Assembly (NCBI GenBank): GCA_947167135.1
Contig: CAMVGV010000017.1
Location: forward strand, 1 to 51,623
Direction: 5' to 3'
From: an uncultured Lachnospiraceae bacterium
Lineage (GTDB): Bacteria > Bacillota > Clostridia > Lachnospirales > Lachnospiraceae
Length of the DNA: 51,623 nt
The position numbers were made by a program, and so were the translations under genes. Shown here piece after piece: positions 1 through 7,633 of this stretch (positions are counted from its first letter, which is position 1; each line of letters starts with the position of its first letter). A model generated the notes under the pieces. That model searched no databases, had not been told where the DNA came from, and worked only from the letters and a program-made list of their open reading frames with translations.

Positions 1-4
1 AATG

Positions 5-44
5 AATAAGCCCAGACCCTGTATATCTGGGGTATAGGCTTATT
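5..44. other. Hairpin at the left edge, before the first gene of the element
   Basis: An inverted repeat, AATAAG at 5-10 with CTTATT at 39-44, encloses a second one, CCCAGA at 11-16 with TCTGGG at 26-31. It ends 17 nt before the start codon at 62. It could be a terminator of an upstream gene, an operator or part of a replication origin; the sequence does not decide. There is no run of T after the stem, which argues against a simple terminator. Confidence 0.4.
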
Positions 45-61
45 ATACGAGGAGAATAATA

Positions 62-412
62 ATGAAAGGTCTTAATCAGTTTTTACAGTTTAATTGGGAG
101 GCTTTTGCCGAAGGTAAGATTTTCACAGTGACAGGTATCGGTGAGTATCAGGATTACGATACAAAAAAGCATCTGGGAACGAAGGTTGAATGTGTTATTG
201 CATCCGACAAGACACCGTATTCTTTTAAGGATGGGAAAGAATTTACCAATCGTTTTGAAAAGATCACATTCAAAGTGTTAAGGGATGTGGATGTACCGCT
301 TGAGGCTCGTGTAATGCCTGAGGGTGTAGTAGCTAAAATATACGGCGAGTATAGAAATCAGCTGTCTGTAAAATGTGAAGATATTGCTGTTTGTGAAATA
401 TCCAAAGATTGA
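62..412 (+). CDS. Small hypothetical protein of the integrated element
   Basis: A 116-residue soluble protein, with no signal peptide or membrane segment. The ATG follows a good ribosome site (GAGGAG, 8 nt upstream). The sequence alternates short hydrophobic stretches with charged turns (for example KIFTVTGIGEY, KITFKVL, VVAKIYGEY), suggesting a mainly beta, possibly OB-like fold. That fold would suit a single-strand DNA-binding or replication accessory protein, but this is only a structural guess. It lies upstream of the rep gene on the same strand, separated by 223 bp of hairpin-rich DNA. I do not recognise the family. Confidence 0.65.
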   Translation: MKGLNQFLQFNWEAFAEGKIFTVTGIGEYQDYDTKKHLGTKVECVIASDKTPYSFKDGKEFTNRFEKITFKVLRDVDVPLEARVMPEGVVAKIYGEYRNQLSVKCEDIAVCEISKD

Positions 413-470
413 GTTTGGCGAGTGTGTAGCTTTATCAGAATTATTAGATTCTTCTTACTGTAATGGTGAT

Positions 471-572
471 TGCTCCGCTTTGAGCGAAGCGAAAAAGCGG
501 AGCACTGTGCCAGTTCCAGAGTAAGGAGAATCCGTATAAATACGGCTGGGGAGGGCTTGTTATCCCCAGCCG
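471..572. other. Three-hairpin cluster upstream of rep, candidate replication origin
   Basis: Three perfect inverted repeats follow one another. The first is 471-481 with 494-504 (11-bp arms, 12-nt loop). The second is CCGTA at 532-536 with TACGG at 541-545. The third is CGGCTGGGG at 543-551 with CCCCAGCCG at 564-572. They lie 64 bp before the rep start. Rolling-circle initiators nick at hairpins near their own gene, so a double-strand origin is a reasonable reading; no nick site was identified. The loop of the first hairpin (481-493) is identical over 13 nt to the core of the dispersed chromosomal repeat described elsewhere in this window. Confidence 0.5.
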
Positions 573-635
573 AGAATAAAAAAGTGTGTCAGAAAACTAC
601 AAAAAAATATTGATTTTTGAAAGGGGTGTGGCACA

Positions 636-1781
636 GTGTCTGTGACCAGAAAACCAAAAAAGAATCGAAATTTCATGTATACACAGCAGGTGGATCATTT
701 GCCAAACAATATGAGCCCAGATGATGTTTATGAGTTGATTGATACGGTTCTTAAGCCAAAACGTTGGGCGGGGATATTACATAATCAAGATCTGAAGGAC
801 GATAACGTCACACCTGCTGCGGATAATGTTCATGTCATGATGCAGTTTAGTAATGCCCGTTCTGTTAATCAAATTGCAAAGGAAATCGGCGATAATCCGC
901 AGTCCATTGAGATATGGAAAGGTGACGTTAATAACGGGTTTGCATATTTAGTTCATGCTACTAAGGAAGCGAGGCATAAGCATCAATACTCTTTCAGCGA
1001 AGTAAGGGCAAATTTTGATTACACAGAGTATATGCAGAAGATGTCTCAGAAAGTGAAAAAAGTTGAGGGGATAACATCAGCAAATAGAATAAATACAATG
1101 CTTGATCTTATCGGGACGGGTGAACTTTCACTTAAAGGAGCTAAAAAAGAACTTTCCGGATCGGTCTATGCAAAAAATAGTCAGAAGCTTCAGAAAGCCC
1201 ATGAGCTTTATTTGGAAAGGTGTGCGGATGCGCTTTATAAAGAAATGGAAGAAAATAATGAACTGGTAGGGGTTCACTGGTTTTATGGCCCGAGTGAAAC
1301 AGGAAAAACATTTTTAGCAGAAAAACTTGCGAAGGAATTAGGTGAATACTATATTTCTACTACAACTAAAGACGCTTTCCAGTATTATCAGGCAGAACCT
1401 ACCATTATATTGGATGAATTCAGACCGGAGACAGTTCCTTTTTCAGAAATGCTTGCAATGTTTAATCCTTTTTCCAGAGGAAAAGTGACGGCGTCCTCCC
1501 GCTATTTCAATAAACCTTTAGCTTGCAGAACTTATTTTGTTACATCTCCATATAGTCCAGATAATTTTCTTAAATTTTATAGGGGTTTGAACGAATTTGA
1601 CTCAGGTTTTCAGTTATACAGGAGACTTTCGTCCGTTCTCTTCTTCGATGAAAATTATATATATAAAATGGAGTATAAAGGTTTACTGGATGGCTATATC
1701 TGTGTAGATAAAAAGGAAAATCTATACAGTAAAGCAAAACAGAAGCAGTATTCCCTTACAAATGTATTTGACACAATATAA
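636..1781 (+). CDS. rep: CRESS-like rolling-circle replication initiator (Rep, HUH nuclease plus SF3 helicase)
   Basis: A 381-residue two-domain protein. The N-terminal part (about residues 12-125) resembles plasmid Rep_2-type endonucleases: FMYTQQVDHLP as motif I, VHVMMQF as the metal-binding histidine motif, and FAYLVHATKEA containing the likely nicking tyrosine. The C-terminal part (about 205-330) is a superfamily 3 helicase with Walker A GPSETGKT, Walker B TIILDEFRPE and motif C YFVTSPYSP. This combination is known from bacterial plasmids related to eukaryotic CRESS-DNA virus Reps. The GTG start follows an AAAGGGG ribosome site. It is expected to nick and unwind the excised circular element. 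The family call is firm; activity in this copy is not proven. Confidence 0.85.
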   Translation: MSVTRKPKKNRNFMYTQQVDHLPNNMSPDDVYELIDTVLKPKRWAGILHNQDLKDDNVTPAADNVHVMMQFSNARSVNQIAKEIGDNPQSIEIWKGDVNNGFAYLVHATKEARHKHQYSFSEVRANFDYTEYMQKMSQKVKKVEGITSANRINTMLDLIGTGELSLKGAKKELSGSVYAKNSQKLQKAHELYLERCADALYKEMEENNELVGVHWFYGPSETGKTFLAEKLAKELGEYYISTTTKDAFQYYQAEPTIILDEFRPETVPFSEMLAMFNPFSRGKVTASSRYFNKPLACRTYFVTSPYSPDNFLKFYRGLNEFDSGFQLYRRLSSVLFFDENYIYKMEYKGLLDGYICVDKKENLYSKAKQKQYSLTNVFDTI

Positions 1782-1827
1782 GTAACTTTACGCAACCCTT
1801 TAACATTCAGGTTTTGAGGTAAGCAAA

Positions 1828-3168
1828 TTGGGAGATATTATCAATAATAGCTTACAACTGAATACCTTGTTTATGATTTGGGACTCTGTTATCATTAACA
1901 ATGACGATGGCTCAAGATATATGATAATGGCAAATATTGAGTCAGAAATTATTAGGAAGATTACAGGAGCGCGGAGTTCAGAAAAGAGAGCAGGTGATAT
2001 TTCTCGGGATTCCGTTAAGCACATTGACAACAGGGGTCGGATATTTTATCAGACTAGGGCAAAGGGTCAGCAGGTTAAACGCTCTGATTATGTAGATTTT
2101 TTGGCGGAGCTTTGTAAAATCTATTTTCCAGACGAGGTTATCAATCTTAACAAATCACGGATAAGCGAGAACTCTTTTACGATAAGGGCTATCGGAGATA
2201 AATGGATTAAATCTTTTAAGGTTGATGATTCTGTTAGGGGAAAGACTTTCGGTAATTTTCGTATTCTTAAAGGAAAGTACGAAAAGTATATTAAGTATAG
2301 CGATTTTGCCCAAAAGGATATCAGAAAAATTCAAAATGCGGATCTGGTAGTATTTTATAAAGAGTTGTGCGCCAATAAAACCATATCGGAGACGGTTTTC
2401 AATACAATAGTCACAGTCCTTGAGTATATATTCACCGAGGCGGTATTGATGAATATTAATGTTATGGCATCTCCTATGGCTATAAAAAGAGCCTGTAAGA
2501 AAAAGAGACTGCTTTCATTCAGTCGTACCATTCTTCAGTCAAAGAGAGATACAAAAATCTGGACTCATGAAGAACATGATCGGATAATTGCCGAATGTAG
2601 ACGGCGTGATGACGAATATTCCCGCATGATAGAGGTCAAATTTGCAACTCTTATGAGAGGTGGAGAAATAGCTGCTCTTAAGAAGGATATGATTGATTTC
2701 CAGAACGGAACCATTGATGTATGTCGCAGTATCGTATTACAGGAGATTAATGGTATTCAAAAATCCGTAATGGTCGAACATACTAAGGGTAAAGCCGTTG
2801 AAGATGAGGATCATACCAGATTGATTCCCTTTGATATAAAAGGTCGTATAGGCGAGATACTGAGAGACCAGTGTAATAAGCACTCTGAGGGAGAATATCT
2901 TTTTTCTACCGTCTATGGAGAGCCAATAAGCTCAAAATACTTATCGGATGCCCTTAAAGAGATATGTACTGCCGCAGGAGTACCTTACTATCCACCCCAT
3001 AAAACCCGTTTCTATGGGATTTCAGTTTTAAGAGAACAGGGGATACCAGAAGAAACAATCATGACCTATACGGGACAGAGAACTCGTGAAATGGTCAGTC
3101 ATTATGACAAATCCCGCCAGTTCGGCAGCTACCGTGATGATGAAAAGATCAAGGAATTACTGGCTTAA
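1828..3168 (+). CDS. int: Tyrosine recombinase / integrase
   Basis: A 446-residue phage-type integrase. The C-terminal catalytic domain shows LMRGGEIAALK with the first arginine, then PPHKTRFYGIS supplying the H-x-x-R box, and SHYDKS with the nucleophilic tyrosine near the C-terminus. The usual second histidine of the G-H motif is replaced by Gln (YTGQRTREM). The N-terminal half has the core-binding region around residues 130-220 and a longer than usual arm. The best start is TTG at 1828, because GAGGT lies 7 nt upstream and the later ATG at 1873 has no ribosome site. The gene lies next to the tRNA-Gln 3' end, where it probably inserted the element. Confidence 0.9.
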   Translation: MGDIINNSLQLNTLFMIWDSVIINNDDGSRYMIMANIESEIIRKITGARSSEKRAGDISRDSVKHIDNRGRIFYQTRAKGQQVKRSDYVDFLAELCKIYFPDEVINLNKSRISENSFTIRAIGDKWIKSFKVDDSVRGKTFGNFRILKGKYEKYIKYSDFAQKDIRKIQNADLVVFYKELCANKTISETVFNTIVTVLEYIFTEAVLMNINVMASPMAIKRACKKKRLLSFSRTILQSKRDTKIWTHEEHDRIIAECRRRDDEYSRMIEVKFATLMRGGEIAALKKDMIDFQNGTIDVCRSIVLQEINGIQKSVMVEHTKGKAVEDEDHTRLIPFDIKGRIGEILRDQCNKHSEGEYLFSTVYGEPISSKYLSDALKEICTAAGVPYYPPHKTRFYGISVLREQGIPEETIMTYTGQRTREMVSHYDKSRQFGSYRDDEKIKELLA

Positions 3169-3175
3169 AAGGGAA

Positions 3176-3206
3176 ACGGTGCGCAAGCTCAGAACATGCG
3201 CACCGT
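3176..3206. terminator. Hairpin after the integrase, possible terminator
   Basis: A perfect 10-bp inverted repeat (ACGGTGCGCA at 3176-3185 with its complement at 3197-3206) begins 7 bp after the integrase stop. AGGGA/TCCCT outer arms extend it. No T-run follows on the + strand, so intrinsic termination is uncertain. It lies between the integrase and the tRNA and could instead belong to the attachment region. Confidence 0.45.
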
Positions 3207-3238
3207 CTGGAAATCCCTTATTTAAGCCAAAAACTGAG

Positions 3239-3311
3239 CTGGGCTAGAAGGATTCGAACCTTCGAAGTGACGGAGTCAGAGTCCGTTGCCTTACCGCTTG
3301 GCGATAGCCCA
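3239..3311 (-). tRNA. tRNA-Gln (anticodon CUG)
   Basis: The minus strand folds as a complete 73-nt tRNA. The acceptor stem is TGGGCTA with TAGCCCA plus discriminator G. The anticodon stem ACGGA/TCCGT encloses the loop CTCTGAC, giving anticodon CTG (reads CAG). The T-arm loop contains GTTCGAATC. The U1 start is characteristic of glutamine tRNAs. CCA is not encoded (CTC follows), so CCA must be added enzymatically. Its 3' end faces the integrase of the neighbouring element. Confidence 0.96.
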
Positions 3312-3342
3312 AAATTTCACGTCTTTTTCAAACGCAAGAGTC

Positions 3343-3371
3343 ATTATACATACCTGAATACAAAAATGCAA
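3343..3371 (-). promoter_or_regulatory. Promoter of the tRNA-Gln gene
   Basis: Read on the minus strand, TTGCAT (3366-3371) is separated by exactly 17 nt from a perfect TATAAT (3343-3348). It lies about 32 bp upstream of the tRNA 5' end. The same -35 variant TTGCAT occurs in the S10 and rpmJ promoters of this window. Confidence 0.8.
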
Positions 3372-3475
3372 GTATAAATTCTGATTGCTGTCCAAAATTC
3401 CGCCCGAAATGATATACTCGTAGTGAAAAGCTCCGGGAAACTCAAGGCAGGAAAGCCAAGGCGGGAAAAGGAACA

Positions 3476-3796
3476 ATGGCTCTCAATGATATCACAATGA
3501 CACATTCCGGTATACTTACGGACAAGGCATCGGGAAAGAATTATGTTCTGGTGCGCTTTGAGCGTGCTCCGGAGAAAAAGACAAAAAAGGTCATTATCGG
3601 TGATGGAAGCATTAAAGAGAAAGAAGTTACCGTAAATGATGAGATAGAGATAAAGATCCCTTCCGGAGAGGTGGTCAGAAATAAGGGCTTTTCCGGTGAG
3701 GAAACCGGGGATCTGAAGCGCTATCTAAAGGAACATGAGGAAGAGATAAAGGAGAAGGCGAGATCCATCAGCAGTTTCCTGCACATATTCAGATAA
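3476..3796 (+). CDS. Small hypothetical protein
   Basis: A 106-residue soluble, strongly charged protein of no recognised family. The N-terminal half has a beta-like pattern with a Lys/Glu-rich middle (KKTKKVIIGDGSIKEKEV). The last 35 residues look helical (ETGDLKRYLKEHEEEIKEKA). The ATG follows AAAAGGA. An extended -10 element (TGATATACT at 3410-3418) lies about 58 bp upstream and may be its promoter. The 3' end overlaps that of the convergent DUF2971 gene by 8 bp. It lies just outside the tRNA-linked element, so it is probably native. Function is unknown. Confidence 0.7.
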   Translation: MALNDITMTHSGILTDKASGKNYVLVRFERAPEKKTKKVIIGDGSIKEKEVTVNDEIEIKIPSGEVVRNKGFSGEETGDLKRYLKEHEEEIKEKARSISSFLHIFR

Positions 3797-4424
3797 GCTC
3801 GATCTCCTTTTCATCACAGATATCGCATAATTCCTCATAAAGACGGGATTCCCTGTCAGCATTTCTTCCGAGGTAGATCCTCCTCGGACGGATGGAGGAC
3901 ATGATCTTTCCTATATCATTGGAATGCATGTCGATCTTCCAGAGTCGCCATTCATACTCGTCAGACTCGATCCTGGGCTTATGCATCATGCTCATCACGG
4001 AGGCGATACGGTCTTCATCATTACCGTAGGAGTCATCACTGTATTTCACGGGGGAAAAGAAGAGACCGTTTTCCTCTGCGAAATCCTGAATGTCGATATA
4101 CTGGTACTCCATACAGAGTCCCTGCGCCTCATCGGCGTAGTCATTCCACATGCTTAAGGAATTTTTTCTGTCGGTAAAGCAGGAAACGTAGCTCTTAAAT
4201 CGAAGTACGCCCTCGGTATGGTTGTCAAACCTGATGGCACGGCAGAGGTACATCTGGTCAAAACGGATGCTGGATATCTCGGCCATGTCAAGGGGGCGGT
4301 AACGGTAAAACACGCCGCCCTTTTTTTCTATCAGATCCTGCAGCAGAAAAGAAGCGGCCTTTTTATTGTTTATCAAAAATGCATTGAATATATCGTTTCT
4401 AAGGTCAAATTCCCACTGCTCCAT
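3789..4424 (-). CDS. DUF2971 family protein
   Basis: A 211-residue protein with the DUF2971 signature: FYRYRPLDMAEISSI near the N-terminus, then VSCFTDRKNSLSMWNDYADEAQGLCMEY, and a late EYEWRLWKI block. The family is widespread, often in accessory regions, and has no established biochemical function. I chose the start at 4424 because GGAG lies 7 nt before that ATG. The open frame continues 24 codons upstream to 4496, but that extension has a frame-shadow look and no ribosome site. It is the only protein gene on the minus strand in the window and converges on the preceding small gene. Confidence 0.8.
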   Translation of the reverse strand: MEQWEFDLRNDIFNAFLINNKKAASFLLQDLIEKKGGVFYRYRPLDMAEISSIRFDQMYLCRAIRFDNHTEGVLRFKSYVSCFTDRKNSLSMWNDYADEAQGLCMEYQYIDIQDFAEENGLFFSPVKYSDDSYGNDEDRIASVMSMMHKPRIESDEYEWRLWKIDMHSNDIGKIMSSIRPRRIYLGRNADRESRLYEELCDICDEKEIELI

Positions 4425-4584
4425 CGGGGTCTCCAAAATCCGGGCGCATCCGCCGGGGCAAAAGAAAACGGTATAAAATGTTTTCTTAAATCTCAATCAG
4501 CACGTAATATCATAGAAGAAGACGGAGGAAAAATCAATAATTCCCCCTTAAAGAAAAGGGATAAAAATCCATACAAAAATCATA

Positions 4585-4613
4585 TTCAAAAAATAAAATA
4601 TTAGTGTTATAAT
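4585..4613 (+). promoter_or_regulatory. Promoter of the ech-hyp gene cluster
   Basis: TTCAAA at 4585-4590, a 17-nt spacer, then TATAAT at 4608-4613 preceded by TGT, an extended -10 element. The first codon of echA (4651) lies 37 nt downstream with GAGGAG in between. This is the only strong promoter seen before the hydrogenase genes. Confidence 0.75.
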
Positions 4614-4650
4614 ACAAGGTACTGCTTTGGCAGAAGAGAGGAGTTAAACA

Positions 4651-6588
4651 GTGCCTTTATTATTTATTCTTTTTTTCTTTACGCTTTTGATATCGGTTTC
4701 GGTATATTTTTCCCGGAGTGATGCATTGAGGGAAGGGATCGTTACTGTGGGGAGCATAGTAATGATGATCCTGGATGTGGCGTTTTGTGCCTGGGCCTTC
4801 GGTGCAGCCGGCTATGGGGACGGATATCTGACATATTTCCTGCCGGAGACGGCAGCGGTGACCGCCTTTAATCATGTGATCATGGCGGGAGAGATATTCC
4901 TGTTTCTGCTGATAACGGTGCTTTCCATAAAGCATGGCAAGTGGTACTGTATACTGCTTTCCTTTATCGGGACTGCGCCGGTGCTGTGGCTGGACTTTAT
5001 CGGACGCTCTGTCGAAAATGCTCCTATGCTGAAGATTGACAGTCTGACGATCCTTATGTTCCTTGTGGTGGGACTTGTGGGAGGTCTAATATGTATATAC
5101 TCCAACGGCTATCTCCATGATTACCATCATCACCATACGGATGTGGAGAAGAGACCCTGGTTTTTCCAGTCGATGCTGTTTCTGTTCCTGACGGCTATGT
5201 ACGGTCTGATATCCTCCGATAATATGTCCTGGATGTTCTTCTTCTGGGAGATAACAAGTACAATTTCATTCCTGTTGATCGGATATACAAGGAAGGAGGA
5301 GGCTGTGACCAACAGCTTCCGGGCACTTTGGATGAACCTTCTCGGAGGCTTCGGCTTCACCGTTGCAATCCTTTACAGTTCCTTAGTATACCGTAACGGA
5401 AGCCTGATGGAGCTTATTTCTATGAGTGAAGCAAAAGCGGGTATAGTTATCCCTGTTGCCTGTCTTTCCTTCGCAGCCTTTACGAAAAGTGCCCAGATGC
5501 CGTTTTCACGCTGGCTTCTGGGAGCAATGGTGGCTCCCACACCTTCATCGGCGCTCTTACATTCGGCCACAATGGTAAAGGCAGGGGTTTATCTTCTTAT
5601 TAGAATATCACCACTTATGACCGGCAATCTGGCAGGCGTAATGGTTACTACCATTGGAGGCTTCACCTTCTTCGCGGCATCTCTTCTTGCTATTTCACAG
5701 AGTGACGGGAAAAAGGTTCTGGCATATTCCACCATATCAAATCTGGGACTTATCACCGCCTGCTCCGGAGTCGGCGAGCCGGCAGCTACGTGGGCAGCGA
5801 TCATGCTGCTTTTATTCCATGCAGTGTCAAAATCTCTTATGTTCCTCTGCGTGGGTGCGGTGGAAAACGCAACCGGCAGCAGGGATATCGAGGATATGCA
5901 CGGTCTTATCGTAAAGATGCCGAAGATGGCCTTTGTAATGACCGTTGCCATCTGCGGAATGTTCCTGGCACCCTTCGGTATGCTGGTTGCGAAATGGGCA
6001 GCATTGAAGGCCTATATAGATTCGAATAATGTACTGCTGGTGATCTTCCTGGTATTCGGTTCCGCTACGACAATGTTTTACTGGGGTAAGTGGCTGGGAA
6101 AACTGTTCGCTGTGCTTCACCAGTCGGAAACACTGCGGGATATCATACATAAGAGCGAATGGTATGTGATGTATATGCTTACGGCTCTGGTCATCACCCT
6201 TTGTGCTACCTTCCCCTTCCTCGGACAGATCTTTATTCAGCCCATGCTTTCAGTGGAATTCGGTGTGCAGGTAGGACAGATAATAAGCTCCGATGATGTC
6301 CGTGTAATGCTGATGATGCTCATAATGATCGCTCTTATGCCGGTGCTGGGTCTCTTCCTTCTGCTAAACAGAAAGGAAAAGATGACCATGTCTTATATGG
6401 CCGGCGCAAATGCGGGGGATGACAGACACTTTGTAGACGCATTCGGCGGCATACGTCCTTCATACCTCTCCAACTGGTATATGGAGGAGATGTTCGGTGA
6501 AAAGAGGATTCTGATCCCGTCCCTGTGCGTGGCTGCCGCCTTTGTGGTAGTATTGATGATCCTTGCCATAGGAGGTGCCATCAGATGA
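4651..6588 (+). CDS. echA: Ech hydrogenase subunit A, proton-translocating antiporter-like membrane subunit
   Basis: A 645-residue polytopic membrane protein of the NuoL/MrpA family and the ion-pumping arm of a group 4 energy-converting hydrogenase. Many hydrophobic segments span its length. The family's functional residues are visible: the Glu in the FFFWEITSTISF helix and the Lys in LLHSATMVKAGVYLL. FTKSAQMPFSRWLLGAMVAPTP is the classical antiporter block. An unusual histidine cluster (DYHHHHTD, about residues 151-158) lies in a loop. The GTG start follows GAGGAG. The stop overlaps the start of echB (ATGA), suggesting coupled translation. It is the first gene of the ech operon. Confidence 0.93.
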   Translation: MPLLFILFFFTLLISVSVYFSRSDALREGIVTVGSIVMMILDVAFCAWAFGAAGYGDGYLTYFLPETAAVTAFNHVIMAGEIFLFLLITVLSIKHGKWYCILLSFIGTAPVLWLDFIGRSVENAPMLKIDSLTILMFLVVGLVGGLICIYSNGYLHDYHHHHTDVEKRPWFFQSMLFLFLTAMYGLISSDNMSWMFFFWEITSTISFLLIGYTRKEEAVTNSFRALWMNLLGGFGFTVAILYSSLVYRNGSLMELISMSEAKAGIVIPVACLSFAAFTKSAQMPFSRWLLGAMVAPTPSSALLHSATMVKAGVYLLIRISPLMTGNLAGVMVTTIGGFTFFAASLLAISQSDGKKVLAYSTISNLGLITACSGVGEPAATWAAIMLLLFHAVSKSLMFLCVGAVENATGSRDIEDMHGLIVKMPKMAFVMTVAICGMFLAPFGMLVAKWAALKAYIDSNNVLLVIFLVFGSATTMFYWGKWLGKLFAVLHQSETLRDIIHKSEWYVMYMLTALVITLCATFPFLGQIFIQPMLSVEFGVQVGQIISSDDVRVMLMMLIMIALMPVLGLFLLLNRKEKMTMSYMAGANAGDDRHFVDAFGGIRPSYLSNWYMEEMFGEKRILIPSLCVAAAFVVVLMILAIGGAIR

Positions 6589-7472
6589 ATGAGATAGTTT
6601 TGACGGTTATTGCCATTGTGGCATTTGTGGTCTTTGCACCGGTAGTCGGCTTCTTTCTGGAGGGCTACGACAGGGTAGTTTCAGCAAAGCTTCAGAGAAG
6701 GCAGGGACCTCCCTTCCTTCAGCCGGTATATGACCTTATAAAGCTCTTTGAGAAGCAGGCCATAGTGGTCAACAATTTTGAAACGGCGCTGGTACTGGGA
6801 TTCACGATATTTACCATCTTTTCAGGCTGTATTTTCTTTGCCGGCGGCGATATATTGCTTGTGTTCTTTGCCTTTTCACTGGCTGATATGTTCCTGGTGC
6901 TGGCAGCATCCAGTGCGAATTCACCTTATTCGTCTCTTGGTTCCCAGAGAGAGTTTATCCAGATGATGGCGTATGAGCCCATGACGCTTTTAACGGCGAT
7001 AGGGTTTTATATGGTCTGCGGAAGCTTTAATGTGTCCGATATCATAAACCAGGATGTTCCGGCCATAGTCAGAACCCCGGGAGTATTCCTCGGATACTGC
7101 TTCATACTTATCATCAAGCTCAGAAAATCACCCTTCGATCTCTCCACCTCACACCATGCCCATCAGGAAATGGTAAAGGGACTTACCCAGGATATTGCCG
7201 GAAATGTGCTGGGAATCCTTGAGCTCGGGGAAATATATGAGGAAGTATTCCTTATGGCGATAGTCGCACTCTTCTTTATCACAAAGAATCCTTTGAGTTA
7301 TGTCGTGGGAGTCGCGGCTTCGCTTATCATATTCTTCATTATGATAGTGATAGATAATGTTTTCCCCAGGGTCAGGTGGGAAAATATGCTGATAAGCTCC
7401 TGGGGTGTCACTTTGGCGCTGGCAGGCAGTAATTTCCTGATACTTACAATGCTGAAGATCGCAGGGATCTGA
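6585..7472 (+). CDS. echB: Ech hydrogenase subunit B (NuoH-like membrane anchor)
   Basis: A 295-residue membrane protein homologous to complex I subunit NuoH/HycD, which links the hydrogenase module to the membrane arm. It has about eight hydrophobic helices. It contains the conserved cytosolic loop AKLQRRQGPPFLQP and the loop with KLRKSPFDLSTSHHAHQE, where complex I has its quinone-channel charges. The ATG at 6585 overlaps the echA stop and follows GGAGGT by 8 nt. A longer open frame begins at 6525 inside echA but lacks a ribosome site. Confidence 0.93.
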   Translation: MNEIVLTVIAIVAFVVFAPVVGFFLEGYDRVVSAKLQRRQGPPFLQPVYDLIKLFEKQAIVVNNFETALVLGFTIFTIFSGCIFFAGGDILLVFFAFSLADMFLVLAASSANSPYSSLGSQREFIQMMAYEPMTLLTAIGFYMVCGSFNVSDIINQDVPAIVRTPGVFLGYCFILIIKLRKSPFDLSTSHHAHQEMVKGLTQDIAGNVLGILELGEIYEEVFLMAIVALFFITKNPLSYVVGVAASLIIFFIMIVIDNVFPRVRWENMLISSWGVTLALAGSNFLILTMLKIAGI

Positions 7473-7501
7473 AGCAGATGTCGTTCTGACGGAAGCGAAA
7501 A

Positions 7502-7600
7502 AGATCCTTCGCTGGTGCTCAGGATGACAGGAGCTGCGCGCTCAGGATGACAGGAGTTTCGCGCTCAGGATGACAGGAGCTGCGCGCTCAGGATGACAAG
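7502..7600. repeat. Dispersed hairpin repeat (minus orientation) expanded into 23-bp tandem units
   Basis: GATCCTTCGCTGG at 7504 runs into TGCTCAGGATGACA, a complete copy of the window's dispersed hairpin repeat in reverse orientation. The block CTCAGGATGACAGGAG then recurs with an exact 23-bp period at 7518, 7541, 7564 and 7587. The array fills the 161-bp gap between echB and echC, which otherwise holds only the echC ribosome site. Confidence 0.9.
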
Positions 7601-7633
7601 GGAAAAAACGGGATAATACTGGAGGAAAAATCA

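Larger units (their letters stand above)
1..3238. mobile_element. Integrated plasmid-like element, right-hand part, at a tRNA-Gln gene
   Basis: The segment carries a small unknown protein, a hairpin-rich non-coding stretch, a rolling-circle-type Rep with a helicase domain, and a tyrosine recombinase whose stop lies 70 bp from the 3' end of a tRNA gene. This order (rep, integrase, tRNA 3' end) is typical of integrative plasmids that use the tRNA as attachment site. The coding sequence looks more A/T-rich than the rest of the window. No second copy of the tRNA 3' end is visible, so the left attachment site and probably more genes lie before position 1. No relaxase, coupling ATPase or phage structural gene is seen here. 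That it is an integrated element is a strong inference; its exact right end is not defined. Confidence 0.75.

Noticed and set aside
4424-4496. 24-codon N-terminal extension of the DUF2971 gene
   Set aside because: A GGAG site sits before the internal ATG at 4424, and the extension has no site and no family similarity.
6525-6584. Longer N-terminus for echB
   Set aside because: It lies in the echA coding region out of frame. The ATG at 6585 has GGAGGT and gives the usual NuoH-like N-terminus.
7518-7600. CRISPR-like appearance of the 23-bp repeats
   Set aside because: The units are contiguous with no unique spacers, and no cas genes are in the window.
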